Assembly (NCBI RefSeq): GCF_036208045.1
Contig: NZ_CP121472.1
Location: 1,995,531-2,059,530, forward strand
Origin: Thiorhodovibrio winogradskyi
GTDB lineage: Bacteria > Pseudomonadota > Gammaproteobacteria > Chromatiales > Chromatiaceae
Direction of reading: 5' to 3'
Length of the DNA: 64,000 nucleotides
Below, in pieces: positions 17,180-27,105 of the stretch; the first letter of the stretch is position 1; each line of letters starts with the position of its first letter. The position numbers and the translations under genes are program-made. A model generated the notes under the pieces. That model had not been told where the DNA came from, did not search any database, and saw only the letters and a list, made by a program, of their open reading frames with translations.

Positions 17180-18352
17180 TCAAACAGGTGTTTTGGGTTT
17201 AGGGAGTTTGTCGATCCCGGTCAGACGGCCGTCGCGCAGAATCTCAAGCCAATGGTTGAGATTATCAGCATTGATGTCGGTCGCGGCGGTGCGGGCGATC
17301 TCGGCTTTGTGGCTGCGTTGTGCCGGGTCCATCTCGGCGATCTGCCCAAGGACATCGGCCAGGGTCTGCTGTGGTTCGATCTGAAACAGGCCGCGGTTGA
17401 GCTGATCCCAGCTCAGAATGCCGCAATGCGATGAGACCACGACCAGCCGCGCCCTGGCCATGGCTTCCAATGCAATAGTGCCAAAGGACTCTACCGTGGA
17501 TGGAAGAACCAGGGCGTCGACGCTGTCGATCAGTGACAGCATCCTCTGGCGATGGATCCAGCCGAGCAGCTTGATATTCTCAAGCCGCCGTGCCTCGCTC
17601 TCCAGCCAGGGACGTATGGGACCCTCGCCAGCCACTAGAAATTGCATCCGCGGCAGCGCCGCGGCGGCCTGGACGACTGCTTCGAGGTTTTTCTCTGGTG
17701 CCAGGCGCCCGGCGAAGAGAACCCGCTCGAGGCTACCGTGCAAGGCTTTGGGTGGCTGCTCGATAAAACGTCTGGGAATGGACGTGCCCATGAGCCCGAC
17801 ATGCTCGGCACCGATGCGCCGGGCAATCTCGACCATCTCTTGGGAATTGGCCAGTACCAACTGGCTGTCGCGAAATAGCTTGCGGTTGCAAGTGTTGAGA
17901 TACCACTGCGCGGCGGGCGCGCGCGCGGACCAGTCCTGATTCATGGCCGCGAGGCGCTCGAAGTGGGTATGGAAGCCAACAATGATGCGTGCCTTGTGCC
18001 TCTTGGCAAAGAGCAGCCCGAGCATGCCGTAAGGGCCGGGCGTGGGGATGACAATGGCATCGGGGTTGCTGCGCTTGAGCCGCCGGTGAATCATCAGCGG
18101 CGAGGGCAGCATGAACTTCTGGGTGCGGTCACCCGGCAGGGGAACCGCGAAGCCGCCATACCAACGTCCGTTGCGATAGCGCGGGGAGATGATCCGCACC
18201 AACACCCCGGCGCCGCGCAGGTGCTCGGCCAGGTCACGATAATAGGCGCCGACGCCATTGCGCTCGGGGGCGGCGTCCGAGAGGATGGCCACGCGCAGGG
18301 GTTGCGCGGCTGATGATGGCAGGGGACCGGATGCGCTGTCGGATTTCAGCAT
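17180..18352 (-). CDS. Glycosyltransferase family 4 protein
   Basis: A 390-residue GT-B enzyme. The N-terminal domain opens VAILSDAAPERNGVGAYYRDL, typical of GT4 glycosyltransferases that act on lipid-linked or diacylglycerol acceptors. The C-terminal domain contains VLFAGRLAPEKNLEAVVQA, FLVAGEGP and VLPSTVESFGTIALEAMA, the E-x7-E nucleotide-sugar motif. The frame is open further upstream, but the true start is the ATG at 18352, which overlaps the sulfotransferase stop by 7 bases; the upstream extension is antisense-like sequence of that gene. Donor and acceptor are unknown. Confidence 0.9.
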   Translation of the reverse strand: MLKSDSASGPLPSSAAQPLRVAILSDAAPERNGVGAYYRDLAEHLRGAGVLVRIISPRYRNGRWYGGFAVPLPGDRTQKFMLPSPLMIHRRLKRSNPDAIVIPTPGPYGMLGLLFAKRHKARIIVGFHTHFERLAAMNQDWSARAPAAQWYLNTCNRKLFRDSQLVLANSQEMVEIARRIGAEHVGLMGTSIPRRFIEQPPKALHGSLERVLFAGRLAPEKNLEAVVQAAAALPRMQFLVAGEGPIRPWLESEARRLENIKLLGWIHRQRMLSLIDSVDALVLPSTVESFGTIALEAMARARLVVVSSHCGILSWDQLNRGLFQIEPQQTLADVLGQIAEMDPAQRSHKAEIARTAATDINADNLNHWLEILRDGRLTGIDKLPKPKTPV

Positions 18353-19548
18353 GGGACTGCGTCTGTTGCTGGCGGCGGGAGAACAGCGGCCAAATGAGGG
18401 TTGGCACGGACATCGGCAAAGGCGCGGGCAAGCTCGGCCGCATCCAGCCCAAAGTGGGCGAGTGCATAATTGTGGCCGCTGCGGTAGTGCCGACTGGCCT
18501 CTGATTCCTGCGCAAGGATGGCGGCGAAGCCATCCGAGAGCGGGAGTCCCAGCTGCCGGTAGGCGTCGGACAGGGTGCTGTCGAGCGTCTCGCGCAGGGC
18601 TTTCATGCTCACCCAGACACAGCGCTCGGGCGGTGTTGATCCCAATTGGGCCGCCAAGTTCAGGTAATAAAACCGCAGTTGCTCGATGAATTGATCCCGC
18701 ACCCAAGGACTGCGCGCGGGCGTGCCGAAGAATGCCAGACCTGACCCGATGGAGCTGAGTTGCGAGGGCAGGGTGCGCTCGGGTTCGCGCAGACAAATCA
18801 AAAAGCGGGCGTCGGTAAAGGTGCGGCTGAGTCCGCCGGCCAGGGGCGCGAAGGCCGCGTTCTTGGACAACAGGCGCTTGTCCGGCCCGTGAACGTAGAG
18901 ATGCTTCTGCAAGCAACGGCGGTAATAGGCGAGTATCGCCTGCTGTTCGTCGACTGGAATGCGGCGGTCAAATTGACCCATGTCCCACAGACGCTCATGG
19001 AAGGGGAAGGGCAGGACCAGGATAAAGCAGGAGAGAATCGGTAGCAGGGCGAAATAATCTTCCTCTGGTGCATTGAGTGTCATGGGGTGAACATCGTCCA
19101 TGGCGGCGAAGCCATGTTGTTCCAGCCACCCCAGCGCGCGGGCCAGATAACCGCCCAGGGAGCGGTCGAGTCGCGCCAGCCCAAGCCAGAACTTGCGTGC
19201 GCTCACGGAGAGCGCGAACAGGCTTTCCCAGGTGCTGAAGGTAGTGAATTGCGCATCCCGCGCCAGAACTCGATGCAGATTGGTGGTGCCGCTGCGCGGT
19301 ACGCCCAGCACGAACAGAGGTTCGCGGATGGGTATCTTGCGGTAGCCGCGAAAGAAGATCTCATCGAGCAGAAAGCCTAGCCAGTGAATAGCGAGTACCA
19401 GCGCGAGAAAGGGGAGAAACCCGATCATCACCAGGCGGCGGCGCAGTCGCAGCCAGGCCGAGCCCCCGTCGATGGCCGGATGGCGGCCGAAGCTCTGGAT
19501 AGCCAGGCTGGCGAAGCGCTTCGCTGTGAGAAAAAAGAGCTTTAACAT
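18346..19548 (-). CDS. Sulfotransferase family protein
   Basis: A 400-residue protein with an N-terminal hydrophobic segment (about residues 38-62, GFLPFLALVLAIHWLGFLLDEIFF) that probably anchors it to the membrane. The 5'-phosphosulfate loop for PAPS is seen in FVLGVPRSGTTNLHRVLA, and a 3'-phosphate-binding region in FLICLREPERTLPSQLSS, as in bacterial and eukaryotic sulfotransferases of the Sulfotransfer_3 type. It should transfer sulfate from PAPS to a glycan or glycolipid. It is the first gene of the operon with the GT4 enzyme and the DUF2334 deacetylase, and ends just beyond rne. Confidence 0.88.
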   Translation of the reverse strand: MLKLFFLTAKRFASLAIQSFGRHPAIDGGSAWLRLRRRLVMIGFLPFLALVLAIHWLGFLLDEIFFRGYRKIPIREPLFVLGVPRSGTTNLHRVLARDAQFTTFSTWESLFALSVSARKFWLGLARLDRSLGGYLARALGWLEQHGFAAMDDVHPMTLNAPEEDYFALLPILSCFILVLPFPFHERLWDMGQFDRRIPVDEQQAILAYYRRCLQKHLYVHGPDKRLLSKNAAFAPLAGGLSRTFTDARFLICLREPERTLPSQLSSIGSGLAFFGTPARSPWVRDQFIEQLRFYYLNLAAQLGSTPPERCVWVSMKALRETLDSTLSDAYRQLGLPLSDGFAAILAQESEASRHYRSGHNYALAHFGLDAAELARAFADVRANPHLAAVLPPPATDAVPC

Positions 19549-19561
19549 CGAATGAAGATGT

Positions 19562-22537
19562 TCAGGGTGTTTCCTTGTCAGGCGGATTGTCAGCGGATGG
19601 CCGCTCGGGCTCCTTGGCTGGCGAGCGTTCCTGAGGCAGGGCCTCGGATTGAGGATGCGTCTGTGCTGACGGAGCTGACGGAGCTGACGGAGCTGGTTGC
19701 TGAACTGGAGTCTGAGTTGGGAGCAGTTCCGGGCTGCTAACAGCTTCGCCAGCGCGGGGCTCCTGGTGCTCGGATCCGGTTGCCGATGGCTCGGTCGAGG
19801 TGCCAGGCCTGGCTGATTGTGCAGGCGAGGACTCGTTGTCCATCGGTGGTCTTGATTCTGACGCGGGCGGCGGAGACTCGGCCTTGGTGAGCGGTGGAGG
19901 TTCCGCTCGGGAAGCTTCCATGGGGGGACGTTCCATGGAGGGTGGCTTCGTGGGGAATGGCTCCAGGAATCTGTCTTTCATTGCCGGCTCGGCGGCGAAT
20001 GGCGCCGGCTGATGAATCGCCGTTGGCTGGGGTTCTGCCTGCACCGGAACCGCTCTGGGGTCTTCTGTTTCCGCCGTACCCTGAGCGCCAGACGCTGCCG
20101 CTGCTGTGCCATCCTGCGCGGGTTTGGCGTCGCCGTTCGTGGCCGGCTGAGAACTCGGCTTGCGTCTGTTACGCCCGCCACGGCGCCGGCGGCTGGAGCG
20201 CGGCCGCGGCGGCGCATCGCCCTCGCCTGCTTGGCTGTCGCTGTCGGGCGGGACGTTCTGATCGCCATGGGATGATTGATCGGCGGATCTGTCCGCCTCA
20301 GCACCCTGGGAGCCAGAATCCGCCGCGGCCATGTCGGGCGCGCGCGGTGCGCCGACGTACCCTTGATCCGGACTCCAGTGGTTGGCTCTGTCCGCCACGC
20401 CCGGATTCGCACTGGGATGTTCCTCGGGCGCTGCGCCTGCTTCCGTCTGCCTATTGGTGTTGGCCTCGCTGGAGGCGGATCTTTTGCCGCGGCCGCGGCC
20501 GCCGCGGCGACTGGAGCGCGAGCGCTCGGATCTTGGCGCTGACTCGCCGCCCGTCTGTTCGGTGCCTGGTCGGCTGTCAGTGCTGCTGTCGGACGAGCCG
20601 TCAGTGACGGCCGCTGGGATGTCAGTGGTTGCGGCAGCCTGTGCTCTGCTGCTTGGGCGATCTTGACGCTGGCCGTTCGGTGCGCGGCGCGGTGAACGGC
20701 CACGAGACGCAGCGCTCTCGCTCGCGAGCGCGGGTTCCTCGCGCGGTGCCGCGGATGCGGGCTTGGATGCCGACGCTTGAGATTGCGTGGTCTGGTCGTT
20801 ACCGGCCGAGAAGAAGGTGACCCAAAGACGCTTGAGCAAATTCTCATTGCGTTCATGGGTGGCGGCGGCCGCGGCGCCCGGGTGGCGCTGTTCGGCTTGC
20901 GCCGTCTCGCTGCGATGCGGTGCCGGCATGGAGGGCGCGAGCTGCTTGACGGCGGGCTCGTCGGCGGGACGGCTGGTGGTGGCTAGCGAATGGCTGTCCT
21001 CGGCGGTCAGATCCTCGGCGAGTTCGTAGCTGACGGCATCGTCGCTGCCGGATTTGACCACGTCCTGGCTGCGAATGCGCTCAATGCGGTACTCGGGCGT
21101 TTCGATGCTCTTGTTGGGAACCAGCAGAATCTCAACCTGGTGGCGGTCTTCGATGGTGAGAACGGCGCGGCGTTTCTCGTTGAGTAGATAGGTCGCGACC
21201 GGGATGGGCAGGTGCGCGAGGATACGCGCGGTGCTGTCCTTCATCGCCTCTTCCTCGACGATGCGCAGCACCGAGAGCGCGAGAGATTCGACTCCGCGAA
21301 TGGTGCCCTGGCCCTTGCAGCGCGGGCAGACAATCTGGCTCGATTCCCCAAGGGATGGTCGCAGACGCTGGCGTGACATCTCCAGCAGGCCAAAGCGCGA
21401 GATGCGCGAGGTTTGCACCCGGGCACGGTCTTGCTTGAGGGCGTCGCGCAGGCGGTTTTCAACCTCGCGTTGGTTCTTGGCCGGCGTCATGTCGATAAAA
21501 TCGATCACGAACAACCCACCCAGGTCGCGCAGGCGCAGTTGCCGGGCGATTTCGTCGGCGGCTTCGAGGTTGGTGTTGAGAGCGGTTTCCTCAATGTCCG
21601 CGCCCTTGGTGGCGCGCGCCGAGTTGATGTCGATGGAGGTCAGCGCCTCGCCGTGGTCGATGACCAGCGAGCCGCCCGAGGGCAGGCGGACTTCACGTTG
21701 GAAGGCGGATTCAATCTGGCTTTCGATCTGGTAGCGGGTGAAGAGTGGGACTTCGTCCTGATAAAGCCTGAGTTTCTTCAGGTTGTGTGGCATGACCGAG
21801 CGCACGAAGGCCTGCGCCTTCTCGTACATTTTGGGATCATCCACCACGATCTCGCCAATGTCCGCGCGTAAATGATCGCGGATGGAGCGAATGATCACAT
21901 CGCTTTCCTGGTAGATCAGGAAAGGCGCCTTGCGCTCCTCGCTGGAGGCCTTGATGGCGTCCCAAAGCTGGGTCAGGTAGTCGAGATCCCACTGAAGTTC
22001 CTCTGCGTTCTTGCCCACGCCAGCGGTGCGCACGATTAGCCCGGTATCCTCGGGGATGTCGAGCAGACTCAGGGCCTCGCGCAGCTCGGTGCGATCCGCG
22101 CCCTCAATGCGACGCGACACGCCGCCGGCGCGCGGATTGTTTGGCATCAGCACCAGATAGCGCCCGGCAAGGGAGATAAAGGTGGTCAGGGCCGCGCCCT
22201 TGTTGCCCCGTTCTTCCTTGTCGATCTGGACCACCACCTCTTGGCCCTCGCGGATCAATCCGCGAATATTGTTTTTGGTGCCAGGCTTGGCCGGATCGCC
22301 CTCGAAATAGCCGCGAGCGATCTCTTTCAGCGGCAGGAAGCCGTGGCGCTCGCTGCCGTAGTCAACGAAGGCTGCCTCCAGGCTGGGTTCTACTCGGGTG
22401 ATGGTTCCTTTGTAGATATTGGCTTTTTTTTGTTCGCGACCGGGAGACTCGATATCAAGGTTGAACAGTTGTTGACCATCGACGATGGCCACGCGCAACT
22501 CTTCGGGCTGAGTTGCGTTGATCAGCATTCTTTTCAT
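19562..22537 (-). CDS. rne: Ribonuclease E
   Basis: A 991-residue endoribonuclease that starts mRNA decay and processes rRNA and tRNA. From the start [21 protein letters not shown]1 domain (about 35-120, [19 protein letters not shown]), RNase H/DNase I-like catalytic core with the metal-binding Asp residues in [14 protein letters not shown] and FVIDFIDM, and the zinc-link CPRCKGQG that tetramerises the enzyme. The C-terminal half is disordered with two Arg-rich RNA-binding patches ([27 protein letters not shown]) and a final Pro/Ser/Ala region. An upstream in-frame start (22567) is less likely than ATG 22537. Position 19670-19699 encodes an SAP repeat from a 9-bp tandem unit. Confidence 0.96.
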   Translation of the reverse strand: MKRMLINATQPEELRVAIVDGQQLFNLDIESPGREQKKANIYKGTITRVEPSLEAAFVDYGSERHGFLPLKEIARGYFEGDPAKPGTKNNIRGLIREGQEVVVQIDKEERGNKGAALTTFISLAGRYLVLMPNNPRAGGVSRRIEGADRTELREALSLLDIPEDTGLIVRTAGVGKNAEELQWDLDYLTQLWDAIKASSEERKAPFLIYQESDVIIRSIRDHLRADIGEIVVDDPKMYEKAQAFVRSVMPHNLKKLRLYQDEVPLFTRYQIESQIESAFQREVRLPSGGSLVIDHGEALTSIDINSARATKGADIEETALNTNLEAADEIARQLRLRDLGGLFVIDFIDMTPAKNQREVENRLRDALKQDRARVQTSRISRFGLLEMSRQRLRPSLGESSQIVCPRCKGQGTIRGVESLALSVLRIVEEEAMKDSTARILAHLPIPVATYLLNEKRRAVLTIEDRHQVEILLVPNKSIETPEYRIERIRSQDVVKSGSDDAVSYELAEDLTAEDSHSLATTSRPADEPAVKQLAPSMPAPHRSETAQAEQRHPGAAAAATHERNENLLKRLWVTFFSAGNDQTTQSQASASKPASAAPREEPALASESAASRGRSPRRAPNGQRQDRPSSRAQAAATTDIPAAVTDGSSDSSTDSRPGTEQTGGESAPRSERSRSSRRGGRGRGKRSASSEANTNRQTEAGAAPEEHPSANPGVADRANHWSPDQGYVGAPRAPDMAAADSGSQGAEADRSADQSSHGDQNVPPDSDSQAGEGDAPPRPRSSRRRRGGRNRRKPSSQPATNGDAKPAQDGTAAAASGAQGTAETEDPRAVPVQAEPQPTAIHQPAPFAAEPAMKDRFLEPFPTKPPSMERPPMEASRAEPPPLTKAESPPPASESRPPMDNESSPAQSARPGTSTEPSATGSEHQEPRAGEAVSSPELLPTQTPVQQPAPSAPSAPSAQTHPQSEALPQERSPAKEPERPSADNPPDKETP

Positions 22538-22565
22538 TGTTGGTGAAATCTCTTGGACAGCGCGC

Positions 22566-22643
22566 ACTGGCGGCTGTGAACAGACCCCATGATGGGTCTG
22601 TTCGTGGCAAGCCAGTACAGGCCCCGGGCGGGAGCGGGGCCTG
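22566..22643 (-). promoter_or_regulatory. Structured leader of rne mRNA (putative autoregulatory hairpins)
   Basis: Within 110 nt upstream of the RNase E start the minus-strand transcript can form two strong hairpins: one with a perfect 10-bp stem (22578-22587 with 22594-22603) embedded in an outer ACTGGC/GCCAGT stem (22566-22571 with 22611-22616), the other with a perfect 9-bp stem (22618-22626 with 22635-22643) and 8-nt loop. RNase E autoregulates through a hairpin in its 5' leader in enterobacteria (Rfam rne5); equivalence here is inferred from position and shape. Confidence 0.6.
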
Positions 22644-23171
22644 GCGGCGATGGTGTCCGGGCAAGGTGGCGGCGCGACGGCTTGTGGCCTCGCGCGCGCT
22701 CATCACTGATCCGGCCATGCATCGACACTGTTGCGCGCGGCAGGTTGTTATCCTTTGGTCCGCAAGCTCCGCCAGAGCCCGCGGATCAATCCTGGTTGCG
22801 CACCCCCGGTGGGGTCGCGCCTGATTGTTCTGCTACCACCCGAGCCTGCTTGGTTCGGGTGTCATTGCGGCGAGTTGGTTAGCACTGCATCTCGGCGACC
22901 CGGAGAATGAAACAGATGTTTCACCGCAACGGGATCTTGACCGGTCGTTTTCTCGCGCGCTGTCGGACGAGCCGAGCTTCAGGGGCAACCCTGAAGATAA
23001 CGAGCATCCGACAGTGGCCTTCAGCCTACAATGGCGGGATGCCAGCTCCAATTCCGACATTAACTGTCAGGTTAGCAGTGCCGCAAACTTTTATCGGCTG
23101 GCACAGCGAATGGACCCCAACAGGTCGCAATCCTTCGATAGCGATCAGTCAAGATAGCAGCGAAACACCCA
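22644..23171 (+). other. Divergent rne/rluC intergenic region
   Basis: Together with the leader hairpins this is a 634-bp gap. Short open frames occur in several phases but none resembles a family. A further hairpin with a 7-bp stem CACCCGA/TCGGGTG (22837-22843 with 22855-22861) is present. Promoters for rne and rluC must lie here; I could not place them with confidence. Confidence 0.5.
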
Positions 23172-24215
23172 TTGAGCAAACAAAAACCCATCCGGAAACC
23201 CGTCCAAAAACCTAAGCAACCCCGGCGGATGCCGTCCGTCGAGCCGCCAGTAAGTCCAGTCAACCAGGACGCAGGCGGAGTCCGCTACCTTGAGATCGGG
23301 GCGGATCACCAGGGGCAGCGCATCGACAATTTTTTGCTCGCACACCTTAAAGGTGTGCCGCGTAGCCTGATTTATCGCATAGTAAGAAGCGGAGAAGTGC
23401 GGGTTAACCGTTGCCGTGTCAAGCCATCAACCCGGCTCGAGGCGGGAGACTCCCTGCGCTTGCCGCCGCTGCGTCTCAACCCGGCGGCGCCCGCGGCGGC
23501 GCCAACGGCAGGATTGCAGGCACGCCTGTCGGATGCGGTGCTCTATGAAGATGAGGGCCTGATTCTGATTGATAAACCCGCCGGGCTCGCGGTGCATGGC
23601 GGTAGCGGGTTGAGTCTAGGACTGATCGAAGCACTGCGGGCCATGCGGCCGACGCAGTCGCTCGAACTGGTGCATCGGCTTGATCGCGAGACCTCGGGTT
23701 GTTTGCTGATTAGTAAAAAAACCGCGACCTTGCGCTGGCTGCATCGGCAATTGCGCGAGGGACAGGTACGCAAAAAGTACCAGGCCTTGCTGGTGGGTGG
23801 CTTGCCGCGTGAGCGGGTCGAAGTGCGTGCACCCCTGCGCAAGAACCTGCTGCGCGGTGGCGAACGGGTGGTCCGGGTCGATCATGCCGAGGGCAAGGCG
23901 GCGTGGACCGGATTTCTCCGGGTGGAAGCGTTCGCGGGCTGTACTCTGGTGAATGTCAGGCTGGAGACCGGGCGGACGCATCAAATCCGCGTGCATGCGG
24001 CCCATCTTGGAGCAGCTGTTGCCGGTGACGATAAATATGGCGATGCCACGGACAATCAGCGCCTGAGCAGTCTGGGCCTGAATCGCTTATTCTTGCATGC
24101 CGCCGAACTTGGCTTTCGCCCGCATCCAGAGGCGGACCCCCTGGTGGTGCGCGCTCCGTTGCCTGAGGATTTGCAGCAGGTATTGCAGAGGCTGAGACAC
24201 CAGGCGGGCGTTTGA
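23172..24215 (+). CDS. rluC: 23S rRNA pseudouridine synthase RluC
   Basis: Converts uridines 955, 2504 and 2580 of 23S rRNA to pseudouridine. An S4 RNA-binding domain (GQRIDNFLLAHLKGVPRSLIYRIVRSGEVRVNRCR split at about residues 50-85) precedes the catalytic domain with LVHRLDRETSGCLLISK, containing the catalytic Asp, and LETGRTHQIRVHAAHLG. The order and spacing match RluC/RluD. The listed TTG start has a poor ribosome site; the ATG at 23229 is an alternative that trims a basic leader. Gene order divergent from rne is that of E. coli rluC. Confidence 0.94.
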   Translation: MSKQKPIRKPVQKPKQPRRMPSVEPPVSPVNQDAGGVRYLEIGADHQGQRIDNFLLAHLKGVPRSLIYRIVRSGEVRVNRCRVKPSTRLEAGDSLRLPPLRLNPAAPAAAPTAGLQARLSDAVLYEDEGLILIDKPAGLAVHGGSGLSLGLIEALRAMRPTQSLELVHRLDRETSGCLLISKKTATLRWLHRQLREGQVRKKYQALLVGGLPRERVEVRAPLRKNLLRGGERVVRVDHAEGKAAWTGFLRVEAFAGCTLVNVRLETGRTHQIRVHAAHLGAAVAGDDKYGDATDNQRLSSLGLNRLFLHAAELGFRPHPEADPLVVRAPLPEDLQQVLQRLRHQAGV

Positions 24216-24327
24216 ACCTTGGAAGTGGAGGGATTGGCCGCTGGTGACCGCCAGGCCATGGATTCACGCAGAAGACCAAAGGACCGCCAATGACTCACTG
24301 CATCACCCATAATCGCAAACCCATCAC

Positions 24328-24981
24328 ATGCAAGTTGAACTGATCATTTTCGACTGGGACGGCACCCTGATGGATTCGGCCGCGCGCATTGTCAACTGCA
24401 TGACCGCGGCTTTTGTCGAGCAGGATGTCCAGCCGCCAGCGCCTGAGTTGATGCGTGACCAGATCGGGCTTGGGCTTGAGGAGGCCATGCAGACGCTCTG
24501 TCCGCGGGCACGCCCCGAACTCATCAGCCGGCTGATAGAGGCTTATCGCAACCGCTTTCTTGGCGAGGATCCCACCCCAACGCTATTGTTTGATCGCGCC
24601 GCCGAGGTGGTGCGCGCGCTCCACCAGCAGGGGCTGCTGCTCGCGGTTGCGACCGGCAAGAGTCGCCGCGGGCTTGATCGGGCGCTGGTGCAGTCCGGGC
24701 TCGTGCCCTATTTTCACGCCACCCGCTGCGCTGATGAGACCCTTTCCAAGCCTAATCCGCAAATGCTGTTTGAGTTGCTCGACGAGCTTGGCACCCGCGC
24801 CGAGGCGGCCCTGATGGTGGGCGATACCGAATTCGATCTGCTGATGGCGAACAATGCCGGCATGGCGTCGCTCGCCGTCAGCTATGGTGTGCATGACAGC
24901 GAGCGGCTGCTCGCCTGTCAGCCGCTCGGCCTGATTCATGCCATTGGCGAATTGCCTGCCTGGCTCGCCGCACGCGCCTGA
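24328..24981 (+). CDS. HAD-IA family hydrolase (phosphoglycolate phosphatase-like)
   Basis: A 217-residue haloacid dehalogenase-type phosphatase. Motif I is FDWDGTLMDS (nucleophile Asp and acid/base Asp), motif II VATGKS, motif III Lys in SKPNPQML, and motif IV VGDTEFDLLMA. The helical cap lies between residues 18 and 85. The sequence is of the Gph/PGP kind, but substrate choice cannot be read from the sequence. It is 112 bp after rluC and 35 bp before sppA, an arrangement common in gammaproteobacteria. Confidence 0.92.
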   Translation: MQVELIIFDWDGTLMDSAARIVNCMTAAFVEQDVQPPAPELMRDQIGLGLEEAMQTLCPRARPELISRLIEAYRNRFLGEDPTPTLLFDRAAEVVRALHQQGLLLAVATGKSRRGLDRALVQSGLVPYFHATRCADETLSKPNPQMLFELLDELGTRAEAALMVGDTEFDLLMANNAGMASLAVSYGVHDSERLLACQPLGLIHAIGELPAWLAARA

Positions 24982-25016
24982 CTTGACTGACCGACCCCAA
25001 CACCGGAGACACAAAG

Positions 25017-26009
25017 ATGAAGCGCTGGCCCTTTCGCCAACTGCCCTCGAGCCAACTGCCAGACCCCGATGACCCCAACTGGGAGCGTGCGCTGATTAAC
25101 AGCATGGCGGTTGAGTTTTTGCGCGATCAGCGCCGTGGACGGCGCTGGGGGCTGTTTTTCAAACTCGCGGCCTTGGCCTATGTGGTGGTCTTGCTGGCGG
25201 TGGTCTATGCCGGGAATCTGAGTGAGTCGGTTGGTGCGGGAAAAGAGCACACAGCTCTTGTTAAAGTCGACGGAATGATCGCGTCTGATAGCGATGCCAG
25301 CGCCGATAAAATCATCACCGCGTTGCGCAAGGCGTTCAAGGAGGAGAAGGCCAAGGGCGTGATCCTGCGCATCAATAGCCCAGGCGGCAGTCCGGTGCAG
25401 TCGGGCTATGTGAACGACGAAATTCGCCGTCTCAAGAATAAATATCCCGACAAACCGGTGTATGCCGTGGCCGTGGATGCCTGTGCCTCCGGGGCCTATT
25501 ACATCGCCGTGGCGGCGGATGAGATCTATGTCGACAAGGCCAGCCTAATCGGCTCCATCGGCGTGCGCATTGGCAGCTTTGGTTTCTCGCGCGCCATGGA
25601 AGAGCTCGGCATCGAGCGCCGACTGCTGGTCGCCGGCGAGCACAAAGGGATTCTCGATCCTTTCGCGCCGCTGGAGCCCTTCGACCAAGAGTTTATCCAA
25701 CGGCTGCTTGATGGCCTGCATCAGCAGTTTATTGATGCGGTCAAAGAGGGGCGAGGCGACCGCCTGGCCCAGAACGATGAGCTATTCAGCGGTTTGTTCT
25801 GGACCGGGGCGGAAAGTGTCGAGCTTGGTTTGGCCGATGGTCTGGGCAGCAGCAGTTTCGTGGCGCGCGATCTGATCGGCGCCGAAGAGATTGTCACCTA
25901 CAGCCGCAAGCGCGATATTCTCGAAAAGCTCACCGAGCAACTGGGCACATCCATCGCCTCGACCTGGGCGCGGCTGATTGGCGCCGAGGGCATGGTGAGT
26001 CTGCGCTAA
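25017..26009 (+). CDS. sppA: S49 family signal peptide peptidase SppA
   Basis: A 330-residue membrane-anchored serine protease that degrades released signal peptides. One membrane segment lies at about residues 42-62 (FFKLAALAYVVVLLAVVYAG). The Ser/Lys dyad can be placed: Ser158 in DACASGAYYIAVAAD and Lys210 in GEHKGILDPF. A 52-residue spacing is that of short, single-repeat SppA enzymes rather than the duplicated E. coli form. INSPGGSP contributes the oxyanion strand. GGAG ribosome site precedes ATG. It ends 5 bp before the convergent maf gene. Confidence 0.93.
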   Translation: MKRWPFRQLPSSQLPDPDDPNWERALINSMAVEFLRDQRRGRRWGLFFKLAALAYVVVLLAVVYAGNLSESVGAGKEHTALVKVDGMIASDSDASADKIITALRKAFKEEKAKGVILRINSPGGSPVQSGYVNDEIRRLKNKYPDKPVYAVAVDACASGAYYIAVAADEIYVDKASLIGSIGVRIGSFGFSRAMEELGIERRLLVAGEHKGILDPFAPLEPFDQEFIQRLLDGLHQQFIDAVKEGRGDRLAQNDELFSGLFWTGAESVELGLADGLGSSSFVARDLIGAEEIVTYSRKRDILEKLTEQLGTSIASTWARLIGAEGMVSLR

Positions 26010-26014
26010 TGGCG

Positions 26015-26620
26015 TCAGGACGCGAGTACCTCGATGCCCTCGGCAGCCAGCATCGAGACCAGGCGAATCAGCGGTAGCCCAATCAGGCTGTTGGGGTCCG
26101 CGCCCTCCAAGCGCGAGAAGAGCGCGATGCCGAGCCCTTCGGACTTGAAAGCTCCGGCGCAGTCGTAAGGGCGTTCGCGCGCAACATAGGCGCTGATCTG
26201 TTTCTTCGACAGGCGGCGGAAGCTCACCCAAAAAGGCTCGCAGCAGCTGTGCGCCTGGCCTGTGGTGGTATTGAGAAGACACAGCCCGGTCAGAAAACAG
26301 ACATGCTGTCCGGACAGGCGCTCAAGCTGTGCGATGGCTGACTGATGCTCCCCGGGTTTGCCGAGCATCTCCCCATCGACACTGGCGACCTGATCGGACC
26401 CGATAATAAGCGCATCCGGGTGGCGGGGCGCCACGACCCGCGCCTTGGCGAGGGCGAGGCGCTCGACCAGGGCCGCCGGGGCTTCGCCTGGACGTGGCTG
26501 TTCGTCGATGTCCGGCGTATCGACGCGCAGGTCAAACCCCAGTGTCCGCAGCTCGAGTTTGTCTAGTAAGGCACGGCGGTAGGGGGACGTGGATGCGAGT
26601 ACGATAGTGGTTGTGATCAT
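26015..26620 (-). CDS. Maf-like nucleotide pyrophosphatase (YceF subfamily)
   Basis: A house-cleaning nucleoside triphosphate pyrophosphatase. It opens IVLASTSPYRRALLDKL (the Maf S-x-R-R motif), has IIGSDQVASVDGEMLGKPG with the catalytic Asp, and ends with KSEGLGIALFSRLEGADPNSLIGLPLIRL, whose form is that of YceF (7-methyl-GTP pyrophosphatase) rather than YhdE. The start at 26620 (MITTTIVLAS) is chosen over 26674 because family members begin just before this strand. Convergent with sppA; ycgN lies just upstream on the same strand. Confidence 0.92.
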   Translation of the reverse strand: MITTTIVLASTSPYRRALLDKLELRTLGFDLRVDTPDIDEQPRPGEAPAALVERLALAKARVVAPRHPDALIIGSDQVASVDGEMLGKPGEHQSAIAQLERLSGQHVCFLTGLCLLNTTTGQAHSCCEPFWVSFRRLSKKQISAYVARERPYDCAGAFKSEGLGIALFSRLEGADPNSLIGLPLIRLVSMLAAEGIEVLAS

Positions 26621-26661
26621 GGTGCAAAGTGCTGGTTTCAGGGGGTGCGTCTCGGGTCTGC

Positions 26662-27105
26662 TTAGCGAATCCAATCGATCAGGTGTAGCAGAGGATCATC
26701 GGCCTCGGTCTCGCAGACAATGCGTCCAAGCACCGAATGGCCGCTGCGCATTACAGAGTCCGGATCTCCGGTGATGAGTGGATGCCAGTCGGGCAGAGGT
26801 TTGCCCTCGGCCAGACGTCGGTAGGCGCAGGTCCGTGGCAGCCAGCCCGGGTTGTACAGAGTCTCCAGGGTGAGGGTCACGCAGTCTGGCACCCGGCTGG
26901 AGCGAAGGGGATAATCCAGGCAACGCCCGCTATCATGGTCCAGTAGAAAACAGGCTACATTGCTGTAATGAATCTCCCCGGTATCCTCGTCCTCAAACTT
27001 GTTCAGGCAGCATTTCGCGCAGCCATCGCACAGAGACTCCCACTGTTCCAGGGTCATGGCCTCGAGCGGGGTGCTTTCCCAAAAGGGCAAGGAGGTGTTG
27101 TTCAA
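26662..27105 (-). CDS. YcgN family cysteine cluster protein (UPF0260)
   Basis: A 147-residue protein with the YcgN/UPF0260 pattern: WESLCDGCAKCCLNKFEDEDTG (C-x2-C-x2-CC), then a Cys in NVACFLLD, GRCLDYPLRSSRVPDC and a CAYRRLAEGKPLPDWHPL segment. The clustered Cys residues suggest binding of iron or an iron-sulfur cluster; function is not established. Upstream of maf, 41 bp away, probably cotranscribed. Confidence 0.92.
   Translation of the reverse strand: MNNTSLPFWESTPLEAMTLEQWESLCDGCAKCCLNKFEDEDTGEIHYSNVACFLLDHDSGRCLDYPLRSSRVPDCVTLTLETLYNPGWLPRTCAYRRLAEGKPLPDWHPLITGDPDSVMRSGHSVLGRIVCETEADDPLLHLIDWIR

Noticed and set aside
18353-18916. Upstream extension of the GT4 reading frame
   Set aside because: It lies wholly within the sulfotransferase gene in another frame; the glycosyltransferase fold begins after the ATG at 18352.
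22825-23157. 110-residue frame between rne and rluC
   Set aside because: No family resemblance and no ribosome site; overlaps other equally weak frames.
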